38,041 nucleotides of DNA from a virus. Made by a program: the position numbers and the translations under genes. The notes under the pieces are model-generated. The model worked only from the letters and a program-made list of their open reading frames with translations. It did no database searches and was not told the DNA's origin. The stretch's first letter is position 1. Every line of letters begins with the position of its first letter. The stretch lies in the IMG/VR virus record IMGVR_UViG_3300036806_000183, positions 1 to 38,041 of that record. One strand, written 5' to 3'. Below, piece after piece: positions 7,401 to 15,270 of this stretch.

Positions 7401-8543
7401 TCGATCAAGGCCACCGGCTTCCAGATGAACGCCCTGGGCCAGCTGGTCTACCAGGGCGCCGCCGCGACCTCAGCCAACACGACCGCCGTCTCTGCCAATA
7501 CCAGCGCTCTCACCACCGCCAAGGACGCGACAGCCGCGGCGAGCCAGGCGCTGCAGCTGCTCGGCCTGAGCGCCACCGAGTCCAACCAATACCTGGCGGC
7601 GCTCGAAGGGCTGGGCCTGACCGCGCAAGGCGCTGCGCAGGACCTGGCTTACATGATGCAGCAGGCGCAGGATACCGGCGTGAGCCTGGGCAGTCTGGTG
7701 AGCGCGGCCACCGCGACCACGCCCACCATGATTGCGCTGGGGGCGTCCACCACCCAACTGGGCCAGGCGAGCGATGCGGCGGTCAAGGCCCTCGCGGACT
7801 CCGGCACCGGATTCACTCAAGCGGTAACACAGGCCAGCAGCGCCGTAACCGAATCCACCGCGGCCACGGTCGAATCGCTGGGGCAGGCCCGGTCCTCCGT
7901 CGACCGGCTAACCAACAGCTCGGCCGACGCGTCGGGCGCGCTCGCTACGGTCACCACGGCCGCCGACACGACCAGCTCGGCGATCGTGGCCATGGGGAGC
8001 ACCGTCACGCGGACGGCCGCCGTCATCCAGGCCGCCTTCATTGCGATTCCGGCCGCCGCCCAGGAAATCTCGCAGGTGGGAGTCATCACCGGCCAGGTGG
8101 TCAACCAGCTGGCGGCGATCGCCCAGCCCGCGGGCGGCCCGGTCACGGGAACGCCCGAGCTCGGCCAGCAGCTGGGCCTCGGCACCGCGCCGGCGCCGTC
8201 CTTCGCTGTGCAGCCCGCGGCAGGCGCCCCGGTGGGTCCGCCTCCCGACGGCGCGAGCTGGGCCAGCTACAACGCGAGCCAGTTAAGCTGGGCCGCGATC
8301 CAGCAGCAGCTCCAACAGACCACCGATTCCCTGGCGCGCGCCACGGGCCAGCTCAGCGTCCCCTCCTCGACCGGGCTGCTCGCGCCTTCCGGCATCGGCA
8401 CTTCGCCTGGCTCTTTTACCGCCGCTCCACAGCCGAGTGTTAGTATTGTCGTGACTGGTAACAACATCAACGGGCAGCAAGCGGCCGACGACCTCGCGAA
8501 TACGATCGTCACCCGCCTGCGGCTGGCAGGTTTGAAGTTTTAA
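4446..8543 (+). CDS. Tape measure protein
   Basis: At 1365 residues this is the longest gene and sits directly after the tail chaperones. It sets tail length; at about 0.15 nm per residue a tail near 200 nm is expected. The first 200 residues are Ala/Ser/Glu-rich helices. Residues 220-400 have the conserved tape-measure region (LAQQIPPALGG, SASDAAAFFKDL, NLTEQWTNFKNQFDSVLDAV). Hydrophobic stretches near 395-425 and 495-515 could insert in the host membrane. A Gly/Ser/Pro linker with three tandem 7-residue repeats (895-935) splits the protein, followed by Ala/Thr-rich helices and a Pro-rich region. The start is a GTG with weak GGAAG upstream. Confidence 0.92.
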   Translation: MSQLIGDLLLRIGPDDEEYAAVDSFLQSTTQGLEGLQAAAEATDIGPVNQAVQALGSAVQDLSPQLDLFSQAADTASESMQQLSLFDPNSLEATDELFGSLSQTATEAGAAVGSSVEQLSSISDAAALAALGLGEVSDSEEKVKGSAEEAEGGLAGMAEQFTVIAESLAVTEGLAEFGKEALGVYEQVQNLSGALVFLGESEVQASESIEKLKAAAVSLSEPIGSVLSLAQQIPPALGGIDAAVPILTAAADAAHVLGTSFEGTVEMLERMAVSGVASSRTLATLKITLTDLGTAMGVSASDAAAFFKDLDATDRVEVLISALGEYSGASEALAGNLTEQWTNFKNQFDSVLDAVGSALAPVVSQLISAGSDILSVVKRIADQFALIPQPVQDAVVAFGLAAAGAVPLTGALAAGAFSINALGQVLPGISSLLQTMGFSSESAAKASVNLANEATDATSALTTFERAGKDAVVATQGLASAGTLAANSGGGMASTLGGLAAVALPAVIAGVLATESQITSLDEKYKAFSDDLINNALANGKTKEDLEELGVSAGNVQAAIDSLSLSFLNAKPNVDGFDTSLVEVDTHLVAVGTGAATVNAATQKVLDGFLLATQRVSDLKAGLDLATAAFAAHAITQQQLAAIQNAYNSAVAAMNGALGKTPDGIAAVDAAAAKLTTTLVNAQATLTAIQALWDKGLATDAQLGEALGNLAKAQSAYNDVVDKSFASNQTQVDALKDLTDQLASGKISADEYTAAINASVGPQEEFVQSTGDIETGVVTVNGKLQQFIPVMTDVQTSAEDSGAVIHNLTGEFEAAQIETGSVTDAMEVLVTKMTDVQQASDNATKALIYSDGVYQTTAGLLKNLATAWDAVATAAGNAATATDAATSATKAAGDGVPGSGGSVPGSGGSVPGSGGPMDTPFGGGGGTGGGGGRGGGTSLTGWMLDAIQGSLVAGVSQITNSAELIAAGLVQVGNAAFETLSQYNDSIKATGFQMNALGQLVYQGAAATSANTTAVSANTSALTTAKDATAAASQALQLLGLSATESNQYLAALEGLGLTAQGAAQDLAYMMQQAQDTGVSLGSLVSAATATTPTMIALGASTTQLGQASDAAVKALADSGTGFTQAVTQASSAVTESTAATVESLGQARSSVDRLTNSSADASGALATVTTAADTTSSAIVAMGSTVTRTAAVIQAAFIAIPAAAQEISQVGVITGQVVNQLAAIAQPAGGPVTGTPELGQQLGLGTAPAPSFAVQPAAGAPVGPPPDGASWASYNASQLSWAAIQQQLQQTTDSLARATGQLSVPSSTGLLAPSGIGTSPGSFTAAPQPSVSIVVTGNNINGQQAADDLANTIVTRLRLAGLKF
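7128..7190 (+). repeat. Three tandem 21-bp repeats in the tape measure gene
   Basis: Units at 7128-7148, 7149-7169 and 7170-7190 encode (G/S)VPGSGG three times and run into a poly-Gly segment. The units differ at one to three bases. They form a flexible linker, and copy-number change in steps of 21 bp would keep the frame. Confidence 0.9.
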
Positions 8544-8550
8544 GCAACGC

Positions 8551-8566
8551 TCTCTCTGGAGAAACG
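8551..8566 (+). promoter_or_regulatory. Recurrent CTCTCTGGAG leader, third copy
   Basis: TCTCTCTGGAGAAACG precedes gene 8578. GGAG is 9 bases from an out-of-frame ATG at 8571 and 16 bases from the ATG at 8578. Confidence 0.55.
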
Positions 8567-8577
8567 AGACATGGCTG

Positions 8578-8787
8578 ATGGACGGAACGACCCCCGCCTC
8601 GGAAATGAAAACCGAGGAACTACTCCCGGCCCACGTCGCGCTCGACCGGCAGATCGCCGAGATTCGCGCGCTCCAGGCCGAGCTTCACGAAGAGCTGACC
8701 ACCCGCGAAGAGGCGGCACGCCGGGCCGCCGTCGCTAACCGCCCCGCCAACTTCCCGCCCGCCCAGAACATCGGAGGCGTGAAGTAA
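8578..8787 (+). CDS. Small coiled-coil protein after the tape measure
   Basis: A 69-residue protein, mostly one charged helix (residues 10-52) with heptad-like spacing of Leu, Ile and Ala, then a Pro/Asn-rich tail. The ATG at 8578 is chosen because this frame gives the coherent helix; the ATG at 8571, better placed for the Shine-Dalgarno, opens an Arg/Pro-rich frame with no protein-like pattern. It ends just before the next tail gene. Function unknown; possibly a minor tail or assembly protein. Confidence 0.6.
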   Translation: MDGTTPASEMKTEELLPAHVALDRQIAEIRALQAELHEELTTREEAARRAAVANRPANFPPAQNIGGVK

Positions 8788-8788
8788 G

Positions 8789-9328
8789 ATGGCCAACCAG
8801 ATGTATGGCCTCGGCCGGCAGGCCTTTCTCGCCGGCTCGATCGCGATTCTGTCGGATAACATCAAAGTCTGCCTGGTCAGCACCGCGTCCTACACTCTCT
8901 CGATCAACACCGACCAGTTCCTGTCGGACATCCCCGGTGGCGCGATCGTGGCGACCAGCGGCAACCTGGCGTCCAAGTCGGATACGCTCGGCGTGTTCAA
9001 CGCCGCGACCGTGACCTTCACGGCCGTGACCGGAGCCGCGGCTGCGCTGGTGGTGCTGTACAAGGACACCGGCACTGGCTCGACCTCTCCGCTCATCGGC
9101 GCGATCGACACCGGCACCGGCCTTCCGGTCACGCCCAACGGCGGCGACATCACCCTGACCTGGGACACCGGCAGCAATAAGATCTTCAAGCTGCGGGAGG
9201 CCCTGAAAGAGCTGGGCCGCAAGGCTGGCGACTTCTTCCGGCCTCCGGACTCCGCGCTGTGGCGCCCCGCGCCTGCGCAGCGCATCATCGTTGCTGCGCC
9301 GCTCCTGCTGCCCGGGTTCGCGCGGTAA
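8789..9328 (+). CDS. Tail-associated structural protein
   Basis: A 179-residue protein. Residues 1-130 resemble a beta-rich phage protein common in metagenomic siphoviruses: YGLGRQAFLAGSI, then IKVCLVSTASYTLS, DQFLSDIP, an ATSGNLASK strand, VTFTAVTG, and a final TGLPVTPNGGDITLTWD. The usual version ends soon after the last motif, as I recall; here about 45 extra residues follow (REALKELGRKAGDFFRPP and a Pro-rich end). It is probably a minor tail or tail-tip component. Start ATG two bases after the previous stop. Confidence 0.7.
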   Translation: MANQMYGLGRQAFLAGSIAILSDNIKVCLVSTASYTLSINTDQFLSDIPGGAIVATSGNLASKSDTLGVFNAATVTFTAVTGAAAALVVLYKDTGTGSTSPLIGAIDTGTGLPVTPNGGDITLTWDTGSNKIFKLREALKELGRKAGDFFRPPDSALWRPAPAQRIIVAAPLLLPGFAR

Positions 9329-9346
9329 GGGACCAAGGGAGGGCCT

Positions 9347-10342
9347 GTGTCGCTCGTCACGCCGGAAGCTTATGTCGATCAGTGTTCGACCACGGTCGCC
9401 AGCGGCGGCTACACCGCCGGCTCGGGCGTGCTGAATGTCGCGAGCACCGGCTCTCCCTTTCCTGCCAGCAACCAGTTCCACTTCTACATCGCCGACGTCA
9501 CGACCAAAGCGGTAAAGGCGATTGGCAAGGCCACTGCCATCAACAGCGGAACGCAGTGGGCGGTCAGTATGACGCTCGACGCCAACGCCAACCAGAACGA
9601 TACGGTCGTGATCAGCCTGTGCGCCGGCGCGATGGATCAGATCCGCGCGGACCAAGGCCGGGTCATTACGGGCGCGCTTCCCTCAGGGCAGAAAGGGGAC
9701 GCCCTATCTGCGACGGACGACGTCGTGCGGTGGGTGCATAATGGAAGCAGTTTTATTCCCTTCGGCCCGTCGCTGCCTTTGACGAACCCGAATCTGACGA
9801 CCTTCGCCTGGCTGAACCAGGGGTCGGCGACCGTCACGGCGCGCGCCGGTTCGATGCTGCTTTCGACGCCGGCGGCTTCCGGCAACAACCTCAAGGGCCA
9901 GGAAATCACGGCGCCGTCGACGCCTTACTCGATCGTGGCGTGCGTGCAGCCGCTGGTTCCGATGGTGAACTTTACGGTTTGCGGAATGTACTTCCGCGAC
10001 CACACCTCGGGCAAGCTCGTGGTGATGAACCTGGCGGGGCAGGGCGGCGGCAGCTGCATGCCGCTGATCATCCAGAACTACACCTCGCCAACGGTCTTCA
10101 GCGCCAACGCGCAGGCGTACATTTTCGTTTCCACCGTCGGCACGTTCTTTCTGAAGCTGCGCGACGATGGGACCAACTTCTATTTCTCGGTGTCGCCCAA
10201 CGGTCTCGACTTCCTGCAGGTGTTCCAGGTCTCGCGGACCGCGTTCCTCAGTTCGCCCGACCGGGTCGGCTTCCACGTGGAGGCGAACAACTCCAGCTGG
10301 CCGAGCGCCATGGCCCTGTTGAGTTGGGCCCAGGGAAGCTAG
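9347..10342 (+). CDS. Tail tip / receptor-binding-like structural protein
   Basis: A 331-residue protein starting at GTG with AGGGAGGG upstream. It is rich in small residues and beta-strand patterns. Residues 1-95 look like a virion-attachment domain, a linker with GALPSGQKGDALSATDDVV follows, and residues 150-331 look like a carbohydrate-binding jelly roll (FYFSVSPNGLDFLQVFQVS, RVGFHVEAN). That makes adsorption or virion decoration likely. The jelly-roll reading is inference from pattern; no catalytic motif is seen. Confidence 0.6.
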   Translation: MSLVTPEAYVDQCSTTVASGGYTAGSGVLNVASTGSPFPASNQFHFYIADVTTKAVKAIGKATAINSGTQWAVSMTLDANANQNDTVVISLCAGAMDQIRADQGRVITGALPSGQKGDALSATDDVVRWVHNGSSFIPFGPSLPLTNPNLTTFAWLNQGSATVTARAGSMLLSTPAASGNNLKGQEITAPSTPYSIVACVQPLVPMVNFTVCGMYFRDHTSGKLVVMNLAGQGGGSCMPLIIQNYTSPTVFSANAQAYIFVSTVGTFFLKLRDDGTNFYFSVSPNGLDFLQVFQVSRTAFLSSPDRVGFHVEANNSSWPSAMALLSWAQGS

Positions 10343-10349
10343 GAGAGCG

Positions 10350-12986
10350 ATGGCTCTCGCGCCTCCTTCCTCCGAGTGGGGCCAGCAAGCCTGGGGCGGG
10401 ATGCCCTGGGGCGGCAACTACGCCGGATCGTTTCCGCAGACCGTCGACTTCAGCGGCGCCGGAATTGCCAGCGGCGAGGCCTTCGGATCGCTGACGATCC
10501 TGCTGGGCAATGAGATCCTGCCGGCGTCGATCGCCAGCGGCGAGGCTTGGGGCACGCCGACGCTGGCTGGCCCGATCCTGGCCACCAGCATTCCCTCCGG
10601 CGAGGCCTGGGGCACGGCCGCGCTCGGCCTGACTGTATTCCCGGCGGCGATCGCCAGCGCGGAGGCCTGGGGCACGCCCAAGCTGAGCCTCAAGATATTC
10701 CCGGCGTCGATCGCCAGCGGCGAGGCCTGGGGCAGCCTGACCGCCACCGAAACCGGCCCGGTGGTCCACGCCTCCTCGATCGCCAGCGCCGAGGCCTGGG
10801 GCGCGCCCACGCTGGCCGGTCCGCTCCTGGTCCAGGGAATCCCCTCCCTCCTGGCCTTCGGCCTGCCTGGGGCCGCGGGGCCGCTAACGGTGGTAGGTAT
10901 CGCGAGCGCCGAGGCCTGGGGCGCCCCCACGCTGAACGTGATCCAGAATGTGGACCTGGCCGGCCAGGGGATCGCGAGCGCCGAGGCCTGGGGCACGCCG
11001 CAGGTTCACCTGGTCATCAGCGTGAACCCCGATGGGATTCCCTCCAGTGAGGCGTGGGGCAGCCCGACGCTCGCGAGCGGCAAGCAGCGCATCTTCGCGG
11101 CGTCGATCCTCAGCGGGGAGGCCTGGGGCTATCCGGCGATCGCCGGCGGCTTCGCCTACCCCTCCGGCCTGGCCATGTTCATCGGGGGCTATGACCGCTC
11201 GGGCGACCTTCGCATGAAGATCAACGCGGCCAGCTCCCGCAGCCAGACCCTCGGGCGCGCCACACTCCAGTTCGACCTGGTCGACAAGACCGGCGCCCAC
11301 AGCTATACGCCGCAGATCGGGCAGACTTGCCTGGTGATGGACTTCGGGCGGCGCGTCTTCGCGGGCTGCCTGTCCGATGTGGTGGCCGAGCTGCAGCCGC
11401 AGTCCGCCGCCGTGATCTACCATTGCACGGCGCTCGACAAATCTTCGATCTGCGATCGCCGGGTGGTCTTCGCCACCTATCCGGCCGGCGCCGACGCCTA
11501 TGCCACGGTGCTGGAAATCGTCGGGGGATTCCTCAATGGCGAGGGCATCACCGTGAACGGGGTGGCTCCCGACCTCGGCACTCTGACCAGCGATCTGATT
11601 TGCAACGGCCAGACCGTGCGCCAGGTGTTCGATTCGCTGGCCACCGACGTCGGCGGCATCTGGTGGGTTACGATGGACAGCGACCTCGGTTTCACCGGCA
11701 ACCTGGTCTCGCCCCCTTGCCCCTTCGAGTTCTTCGACGGGTCGGCCAACTGGCGCAAGCTGACGGTGGAGCAAACGCTGCTGAATTATCGCAACAAGCA
11801 GTGGGCCGTCTCCGATCGCAACACCGTGCCGACCAGCGGCGGAACCGAGAACGTCGCGCTGACCGAGACGTATACGCTCCCGCAGCCCGCGGCGCAGGCC
11901 GCCGGCTTCCAGCTGGGCGCGCTCGTGCTGCAGATGAACTGGTCGCAAATCGTCTCGATCACGGTCAACGGGACGCCCGTCAACTTCGTGGATATGGGAA
12001 CCGGCGGTGCGCAGTACAACATCGGCGGCGTCTATTGGGGCTTCCCCGGGTCGCCCTACATCTATCCACCCAACGCCGCGAACAACGATCCGGACTTCCC
12101 CGACCCGCCTGGCGGGACGGACCCGGCCCCCAACCCGGGCGACGTCCTGGTGGTGAGCTACATCTCGACCGTACAGACGGCCGCCGTGACCGAGCAGGCC
12201 GCCCTCGCGCCTTCGGATCCAAATCTGGGGGGAGGCAACGGAACCTGCGGCAGCGGAGTCTATGAGGCGGTTGAGCAGGTGAAGGGCATCACGACGATCA
12301 GCGACTTAAATGCGATCGCCCAGGCGGTGCTCAACAAGCTGGGGGGAATCCCCACCATCCTCAAGGCCGAGACGGACCAGCCTGGCGCGGCGGTCGGGCA
12401 GACACTGCACGTCGACCTGCCCAGCTGCAACGCGCCCGACATGGATCTGATCATCACGGAGGTGGACTGGGTCCACAACCCCGTCGACCTCGGCAAGGGG
12501 TCCGCGCTGCGGTGGAGCATTACGGCGATGGCGCCCGCCGACATCGGCAACTGGGTGGGTTGGTTCGAGGACCTGGTCGGGCGCACTCAGAACGCGCCGC
12601 CGCTCGATCGCTTCGAGACCGCCAGCTTCGTCCTGGCGCCTGGCTCCAGCCTGGCGGCCGGCCTGGTGGCGACGAATCCCTACATCGTGAAGCACACCGG
12701 CAAGCCGGCGCAGGTGGTGATCGCGGCCACCACGCCTCCGGTCGGGCAGGACCTGGTGCTCGATATCACGGTCGGAATGGGAGGACCCAGCATCTTCAAC
12801 CCGGGACAGCAGCCCGTGCTCCCCGCGGGTTCGACGCAGGTGGTCATCGTCAACCCGGCCGCCTTCGCGCTCGCGTACCTCTACAAGAACCAGGTCCTGT
12901 TTCCGACGGCCGCCTATCGGGTTGTCTCCAGCGGATCGACGGCGCAGGCCTCGGGCGTGTCGATGGACGCGGAGTGGACGTACTGA
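10350..12986 (+). CDS. Tail hub / minor tail protein with N-terminal EAWG repeats
   Basis: An 878-residue protein with AGGAGAG before its ATG. Residues 38-265 hold 11 copies of a roughly 20-23-residue unit with core IASxEAWGxPxL. From about residue 268 a different domain begins (MFIGGYDRSGDLRMKINAAS, then LQFDLVD, QTCLVMDFGRRVFAGCL), which resembles the barrel domains of tail-hub and baseplate proteins. Residues 400-740 continue the hub-like region and include a Pro/Asp-rich loop near 555-605. The C-terminal 130 residues are beta-rich. It probably forms the central tip below the tape measure, with the repeats projecting. Confidence 0.72.
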   Translation: MALAPPSSEWGQQAWGGMPWGGNYAGSFPQTVDFSGAGIASGEAFGSLTILLGNEILPASIASGEAWGTPTLAGPILATSIPSGEAWGTAALGLTVFPAAIASAEAWGTPKLSLKIFPASIASGEAWGSLTATETGPVVHASSIASAEAWGAPTLAGPLLVQGIPSLLAFGLPGAAGPLTVVGIASAEAWGAPTLNVIQNVDLAGQGIASAEAWGTPQVHLVISVNPDGIPSSEAWGSPTLASGKQRIFAASILSGEAWGYPAIAGGFAYPSGLAMFIGGYDRSGDLRMKINAASSRSQTLGRATLQFDLVDKTGAHSYTPQIGQTCLVMDFGRRVFAGCLSDVVAELQPQSAAVIYHCTALDKSSICDRRVVFATYPAGADAYATVLEIVGGFLNGEGITVNGVAPDLGTLTSDLICNGQTVRQVFDSLATDVGGIWWVTMDSDLGFTGNLVSPPCPFEFFDGSANWRKLTVEQTLLNYRNKQWAVSDRNTVPTSGGTENVALTETYTLPQPAAQAAGFQLGALVLQMNWSQIVSITVNGTPVNFVDMGTGGAQYNIGGVYWGFPGSPYIYPPNAANNDPDFPDPPGGTDPAPNPGDVLVVSYISTVQTAAVTEQAALAPSDPNLGGGNGTCGSGVYEAVEQVKGITTISDLNAIAQAVLNKLGGIPTILKAETDQPGAAVGQTLHVDLPSCNAPDMDLIITEVDWVHNPVDLGKGSALRWSITAMAPADIGNWVGWFEDLVGRTQNAPPLDRFETASFVLAPGSSLAAGLVATNPYIVKHTGKPAQVVIAATTPPVGQDLVLDITVGMGGPSIFNPGQQPVLPAGSTQVVIVNPAAFALAYLYKNQVLFPTAAYRVVSSGSTAQASGVSMDAEWTY
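10461..11144 (+). repeat. Eleven EAWG coding repeats
   Basis: Repeat cores start at residues 38, 60, 80, 100, 120, 143, 163, 183, 207, 229 and 252 of the hub protein. The consensus core is G/S-I-A-S-G/A-E-A-W-G-T/S/A. Copies 7 (IPSLLAFGL) and 11 (ILSGEAWGY) are the most diverged. The DNA core GCGAGCGCCGAGGCCTGGGG is nearly identical in several copies, so unequal recombination could change the number. Confidence 0.93.
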
Positions 12987-13003
12987 AATAAAGACATAAA
13001 GAA

Positions 13004-14167
13004 ATGGCGCTGCGCAAGATCGACGGCTTCGATTGGTGGAACAACACCCAGATCAACGCGAACAGCCTGTCGAAGTACGATGCGGCGCGCGCCACGTTCT
13101 TCCAGGGCGCCACGGCCGCCGGCAGGTTCGGCGGGTCCGGCCTGCAGCTGGTCAATACCGGCTTCGGGTTCGCGGAGTTCCTGAACACGGTTGTAGGCAA
13201 CACGCTCTATATGCACATCGCCGCGAAGCTCCCCTCCGCGACCGTGGGCTATGACAACGCGGTGTGGCTGACGGCGCGGATCGGCGCCGCGGCCGTGGCG
13301 AGCGTCGCGGTCCGGTCCAACGGAGACCTCTCGGTCTACACCGGCGGCGCCGGAACCAACTCCAGCCGCGGGAGCGCGGTGGGCCGCATCACGCCGGCGC
13401 TTACGACCAGCTACGCGTCGGTGGAGCTAGTCATCTCCAACAGCGTCCTGCAGGTGTGGATCGAGGACGTCCTCCGCTTCGAGCTGCCGGGTGTCTATGC
13501 TTCGCCGAGCGTGGCCGGCTTTCGGTGGGAGGTGTTCGGCGGGGGGATGACCGTCGACGACTTCGTGCTGAGCGACGATACCGGAACCACGAACAACACG
13601 CGCCTGGGCCCGTGCCGTGTCCTGACGCAGTTCCCGGCTGGGGATGGCTCGCTCTTTGGCTGGGTGCCTTCGGTCGCGGGGCCGCACTTCAACTGCGTCA
13701 ACGGCGTGGTGGTTCAGCCCACGCAACCGTACCTGCAGGCCACCGATTCGGCGGGCGACTACTTCACCTTCGGCGTGCCGAGCTGCGGCGGACCTTCCGG
13801 ACTCGGCCGTATCCTCGGGATCGGCGTGAACGGGGTCGCGCGCGCGACAGCCGGCGTCGGATCGATGGGCCTGGCCTGCTGGCCGGTTCCCGGATCGCTC
13901 AGCCCGCAGGACCTGGCCAACGCCGCGGTGCTGGTCTCGCCAACCATCTGGAGCAACTACCAAGGCATCTCCGAAATCAACCTCCGCAGCGGGAGCTTCC
14001 CCTGGACCGCGGCCGACGTCGGCGCCGCGCTGTGGGGTCCGAACGTAAGCGCGCGCACGGTCCAGTGCGCCGAGTTCTACCTGGAGCTGCTCGCGACGCT
14101 GCGCTCGGGCGTTCCCGTCGACTGCCCTGGCAGCGGAAGCGCTCACAGTTATTCCTACGGCGGGTGA
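13004..14167 (+). CDS. Distal tail / fibre-like structural protein
   Basis: A 387-residue protein. Residues 1-200 have a lectin/glucanase-like jelly-roll pattern: RKIDGFDWW at the N-terminus, then RFGGSGLQL, and a closing MTVDDFVLSDDTGTTNN. That closing motif plus TRLGPCRV is common in phage fibre and tip proteins. A C-terminal domain (250-387) is Gly/Pro/Ser-rich and beta-like. It is the last gene of the tail module and is a candidate receptor-binding protein. The 17-base gap before it is unusually AT-rich and has only AAAGAA as a weak Shine-Dalgarno. Confidence 0.72.
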   Translation: MALRKIDGFDWWNNTQINANSLSKYDAARATFFQGATAAGRFGGSGLQLVNTGFGFAEFLNTVVGNTLYMHIAAKLPSATVGYDNAVWLTARIGAAAVASVAVRSNGDLSVYTGGAGTNSSRGSAVGRITPALTTSYASVELVISNSVLQVWIEDVLRFELPGVYASPSVAGFRWEVFGGGMTVDDFVLSDDTGTTNNTRLGPCRVLTQFPAGDGSLFGWVPSVAGPHFNCVNGVVVQPTQPYLQATDSAGDYFTFGVPSCGGPSGLGRILGIGVNGVARATAGVGSMGLACWPVPGSLSPQDLANAAVLVSPTIWSNYQGISEINLRSGSFPWTAADVGAALWGPNVSARTVQCAEFYLELLATLRSGVPVDCPGSGSAHSYSYGG

Positions 14168-14176
14168 TAGAGTAGG

Positions 14177-14479
14177 TTGATTGTGTTCGACGCCACCGCG
14201 AGCCCCGATGAGCAGACCATGGATCACCCCAGCACTTTCACGAACCAGGACCGCCGCACGCTGATCACCGTCGAGGTCGAGCTCGGCCAGCTCCAGAATG
14301 ATTTTAAGCGGCTGCGTGAGACCCTCGAGGAAGCGTCGCCTCCTTCCAAATCAGACTTCGTGAAACTGGAAGAGCGCATGCGCTCGCTCGAAAATTTCAA
14401 GTGGTGGATCATGGGCATTGCGGCCTTGAGCGGAAGCATCGCCCACCTTCTGCTCTCCGCGGCAACCGGCAAACCCTAG
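14177..14479 (+). CDS. Coiled-coil membrane protein, XhlA/holin-like
   Basis: Up to 100 residues from the TTG at 14177; a GTG at 14183 or the ATG at 14219 (86 residues) are alternatives, and none has a strong Shine-Dalgarno. Residues 32-73 form a charged coiled coil ending in KLEERMRSLENFKWW; residues 74-95 form one transmembrane helix. Coiled coil followed by one C-terminal membrane span is the layout of XhlA-type proteins, which act with holins in lysis. It lies directly after the tail genes, a usual place for lysis genes. No endolysin is adjacent; lysozyme-like genes are at 21301 and 24488. Confidence 0.6.
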   Translation: MIVFDATASPDEQTMDHPSTFTNQDRRTLITVEVELGQLQNDFKRLRETLEEASPPSKSDFVKLEERMRSLENFKWWIMGIAALSGSIAHLLLSAATGKP

Positions 14480-14484
14480 CCAAA

Positions 14485-14522
14485 AGGGATCCCTATTCAT
14501 TGAGGTTTGTGGCTCCCGAGCC
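14485..14522 (+). other. Palindromes after the XhlA-like gene
   Basis: AGGGATCCCT (14485-14494) is a perfect palindrome, and GGCT-CCCG-AGCC (14511-14522) forms a small hairpin. They separate the late tail/lysis genes from the accessory operon. No T tract follows, so termination is uncertain. Confidence 0.4.
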
Positions 14523-14525
14523 AAA

Positions 14526-14568
14526 GCCTCCTTGCGGACCGCACCTACCTTTGGTAGGCTACGGAGGC
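14526..14568 (+). promoter_or_regulatory. Folded leader that hides a Shine-Dalgarno (three-way junction)
   Basis: GCCTCC (14526-14531) pairs with GGAGGC (14563-14568), the Shine-Dalgarno of the next gene. Inside are two hairpins: TGCG-GAC-CGCA (33-43) and CCTACC-TTT-GGTAGG (44-58). Together they make a compact three-way junction ending one base before the ATG. The same DNA could serve as a promoter: TTGCGG (14532), 17 bases, then TGG-TAGGCT (14555-14560). Confidence 0.6.
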
Positions 14569-14569
14569 A

Positions 14570-14722
14570 ATGGACAACAAGACCCTGCACGTCGAGAACT
14601 TTCCTCCGCAGCTGATTCGCCAGGCCAAAGCAGCCGCGGCACTCGAGGGATGCACGCTGCGCGAGCTGATCATCCGGTTACTTCAAAACGTCGCCACGAA
14701 GAAAGGAGGTGATCGCAAATGA
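14570..14722 (+). CDS. Ribbon-helix-helix (Arc-like) DNA-binding protein
   Basis: A 50-residue protein with the ribbon-helix-helix layout: strand KTLHVENFP, helix 1 PQLIRQAKAAAALEG, then CTLRELIIRLLQN as helix 2, and a basic tail. Such proteins bind operators as dimers through the strand. GGAGG lies two bases before the ATG and is paired in the folded leader. It is the first gene of the accessory operon, so it could be an early or autoregulatory switch protein. The ATG of the next gene overlaps its stop. Confidence 0.75.
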   Translation: MDNKTLHVENFPPQLIRQAKAAAALEGCTLRELIIRLLQNVATKKGGDRK

Positions 14723-14943
14723 TGACGCCCCTGCAGGCGAAGCAGGTGGCTACGATGGCCCAGGCCCTGCAGCTGTCGGAAGGCCAGCTGGTTCGACTGG
14801 CCCGCCAGGTGAGCGGCGACGGTTGCATGCTGCGCGACCCGTTCCACCTGAACCCGGCGCAGGCCGAGCTGCTCATCGGGGAACTGCTGGCGATCGTCCA
14901 GTGTGAGTTCCTTCACGATGGCGAGGCCCTGCTATGCATGTAG
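14719..14943 (+). CDS. Hypothetical protein
   Basis: A 74-residue helical protein coupled to the ribbon-helix-helix gene by ATGA, with AGGAGG upstream at 14704-14709. No family is recognised. The segment LSEGQLVRLARQVSGDG followed by LNPAQAELLIGELLAIV suggests two helix pairs and possibly an HTH-like shape, but no clear DNA-binding motif is visible. Confidence 0.65.
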   Translation: MMTPLQAKQVATMAQALQLSEGQLVRLARQVSGDGCMLRDPFHLNPAQAELLIGELLAIVQCEFLHDGEALLCM

Positions 14944-15188
14944 AGCACGGCGACTTCCTGTCGGCCTGGGCCGCGCGGGTGGCCGCGCGCCAGGCCGCCG
15001 CCGTCCTGACGCTGATGGCCGACCAGCGGGTTCCGGTTGAGGACGTGCCCCGCCGCCTCAGCTTTCTGCTCGACCATATCCTGTGCGACGAAGGACAGGC
15101 TTTGATTCGTGGCGCGCGCCCCGCCAACCACGGCGCGCGCGGCAGGCTTCTGCAGCTGGAGAAGGGAGGCCAACCACCAACCGACTGA
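14934..15188 (+). CDS. Hypothetical protein
   Basis: An 84-residue protein overlapping the previous gene by 10 bases. It is Ala/Arg-rich and helical over residues 8-60. No family is recognised. An 82-base gap to the ParB-like gene follows, holding only a weak inverted repeat GGCTGG/CCAGCC (15198 and 15234). Confidence 0.55.
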   Translation: MHVEHGDFLSAWAARVAARQAAAVLTLMADQRVPVEDVPRRLSFLLDHILCDEGQALIRGARPANHGARGRLLQLEKGGQPPTD

Positions 15189-15270
15189 GCTGCGGGGGGC
15201 TGGCCCACGTTCTCTGGCGAGGACCAGCCTCGGGCAATTCAATCGCCCACTCTCTGAAAGGCAAATCAAA

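Noticed and set aside
10418-10996. Minus-strand frame with regular PQASALAI repeats
   Set aside because: The repeats are the reverse reading of the EAWG coding repeats on the + strand.
10461-11144. Possible CRISPR-like array from regularly spaced repeats of about 60-70 bp
   Set aside because: The repeats are in frame within one protein, imperfect, and spacers are repeat-like too.
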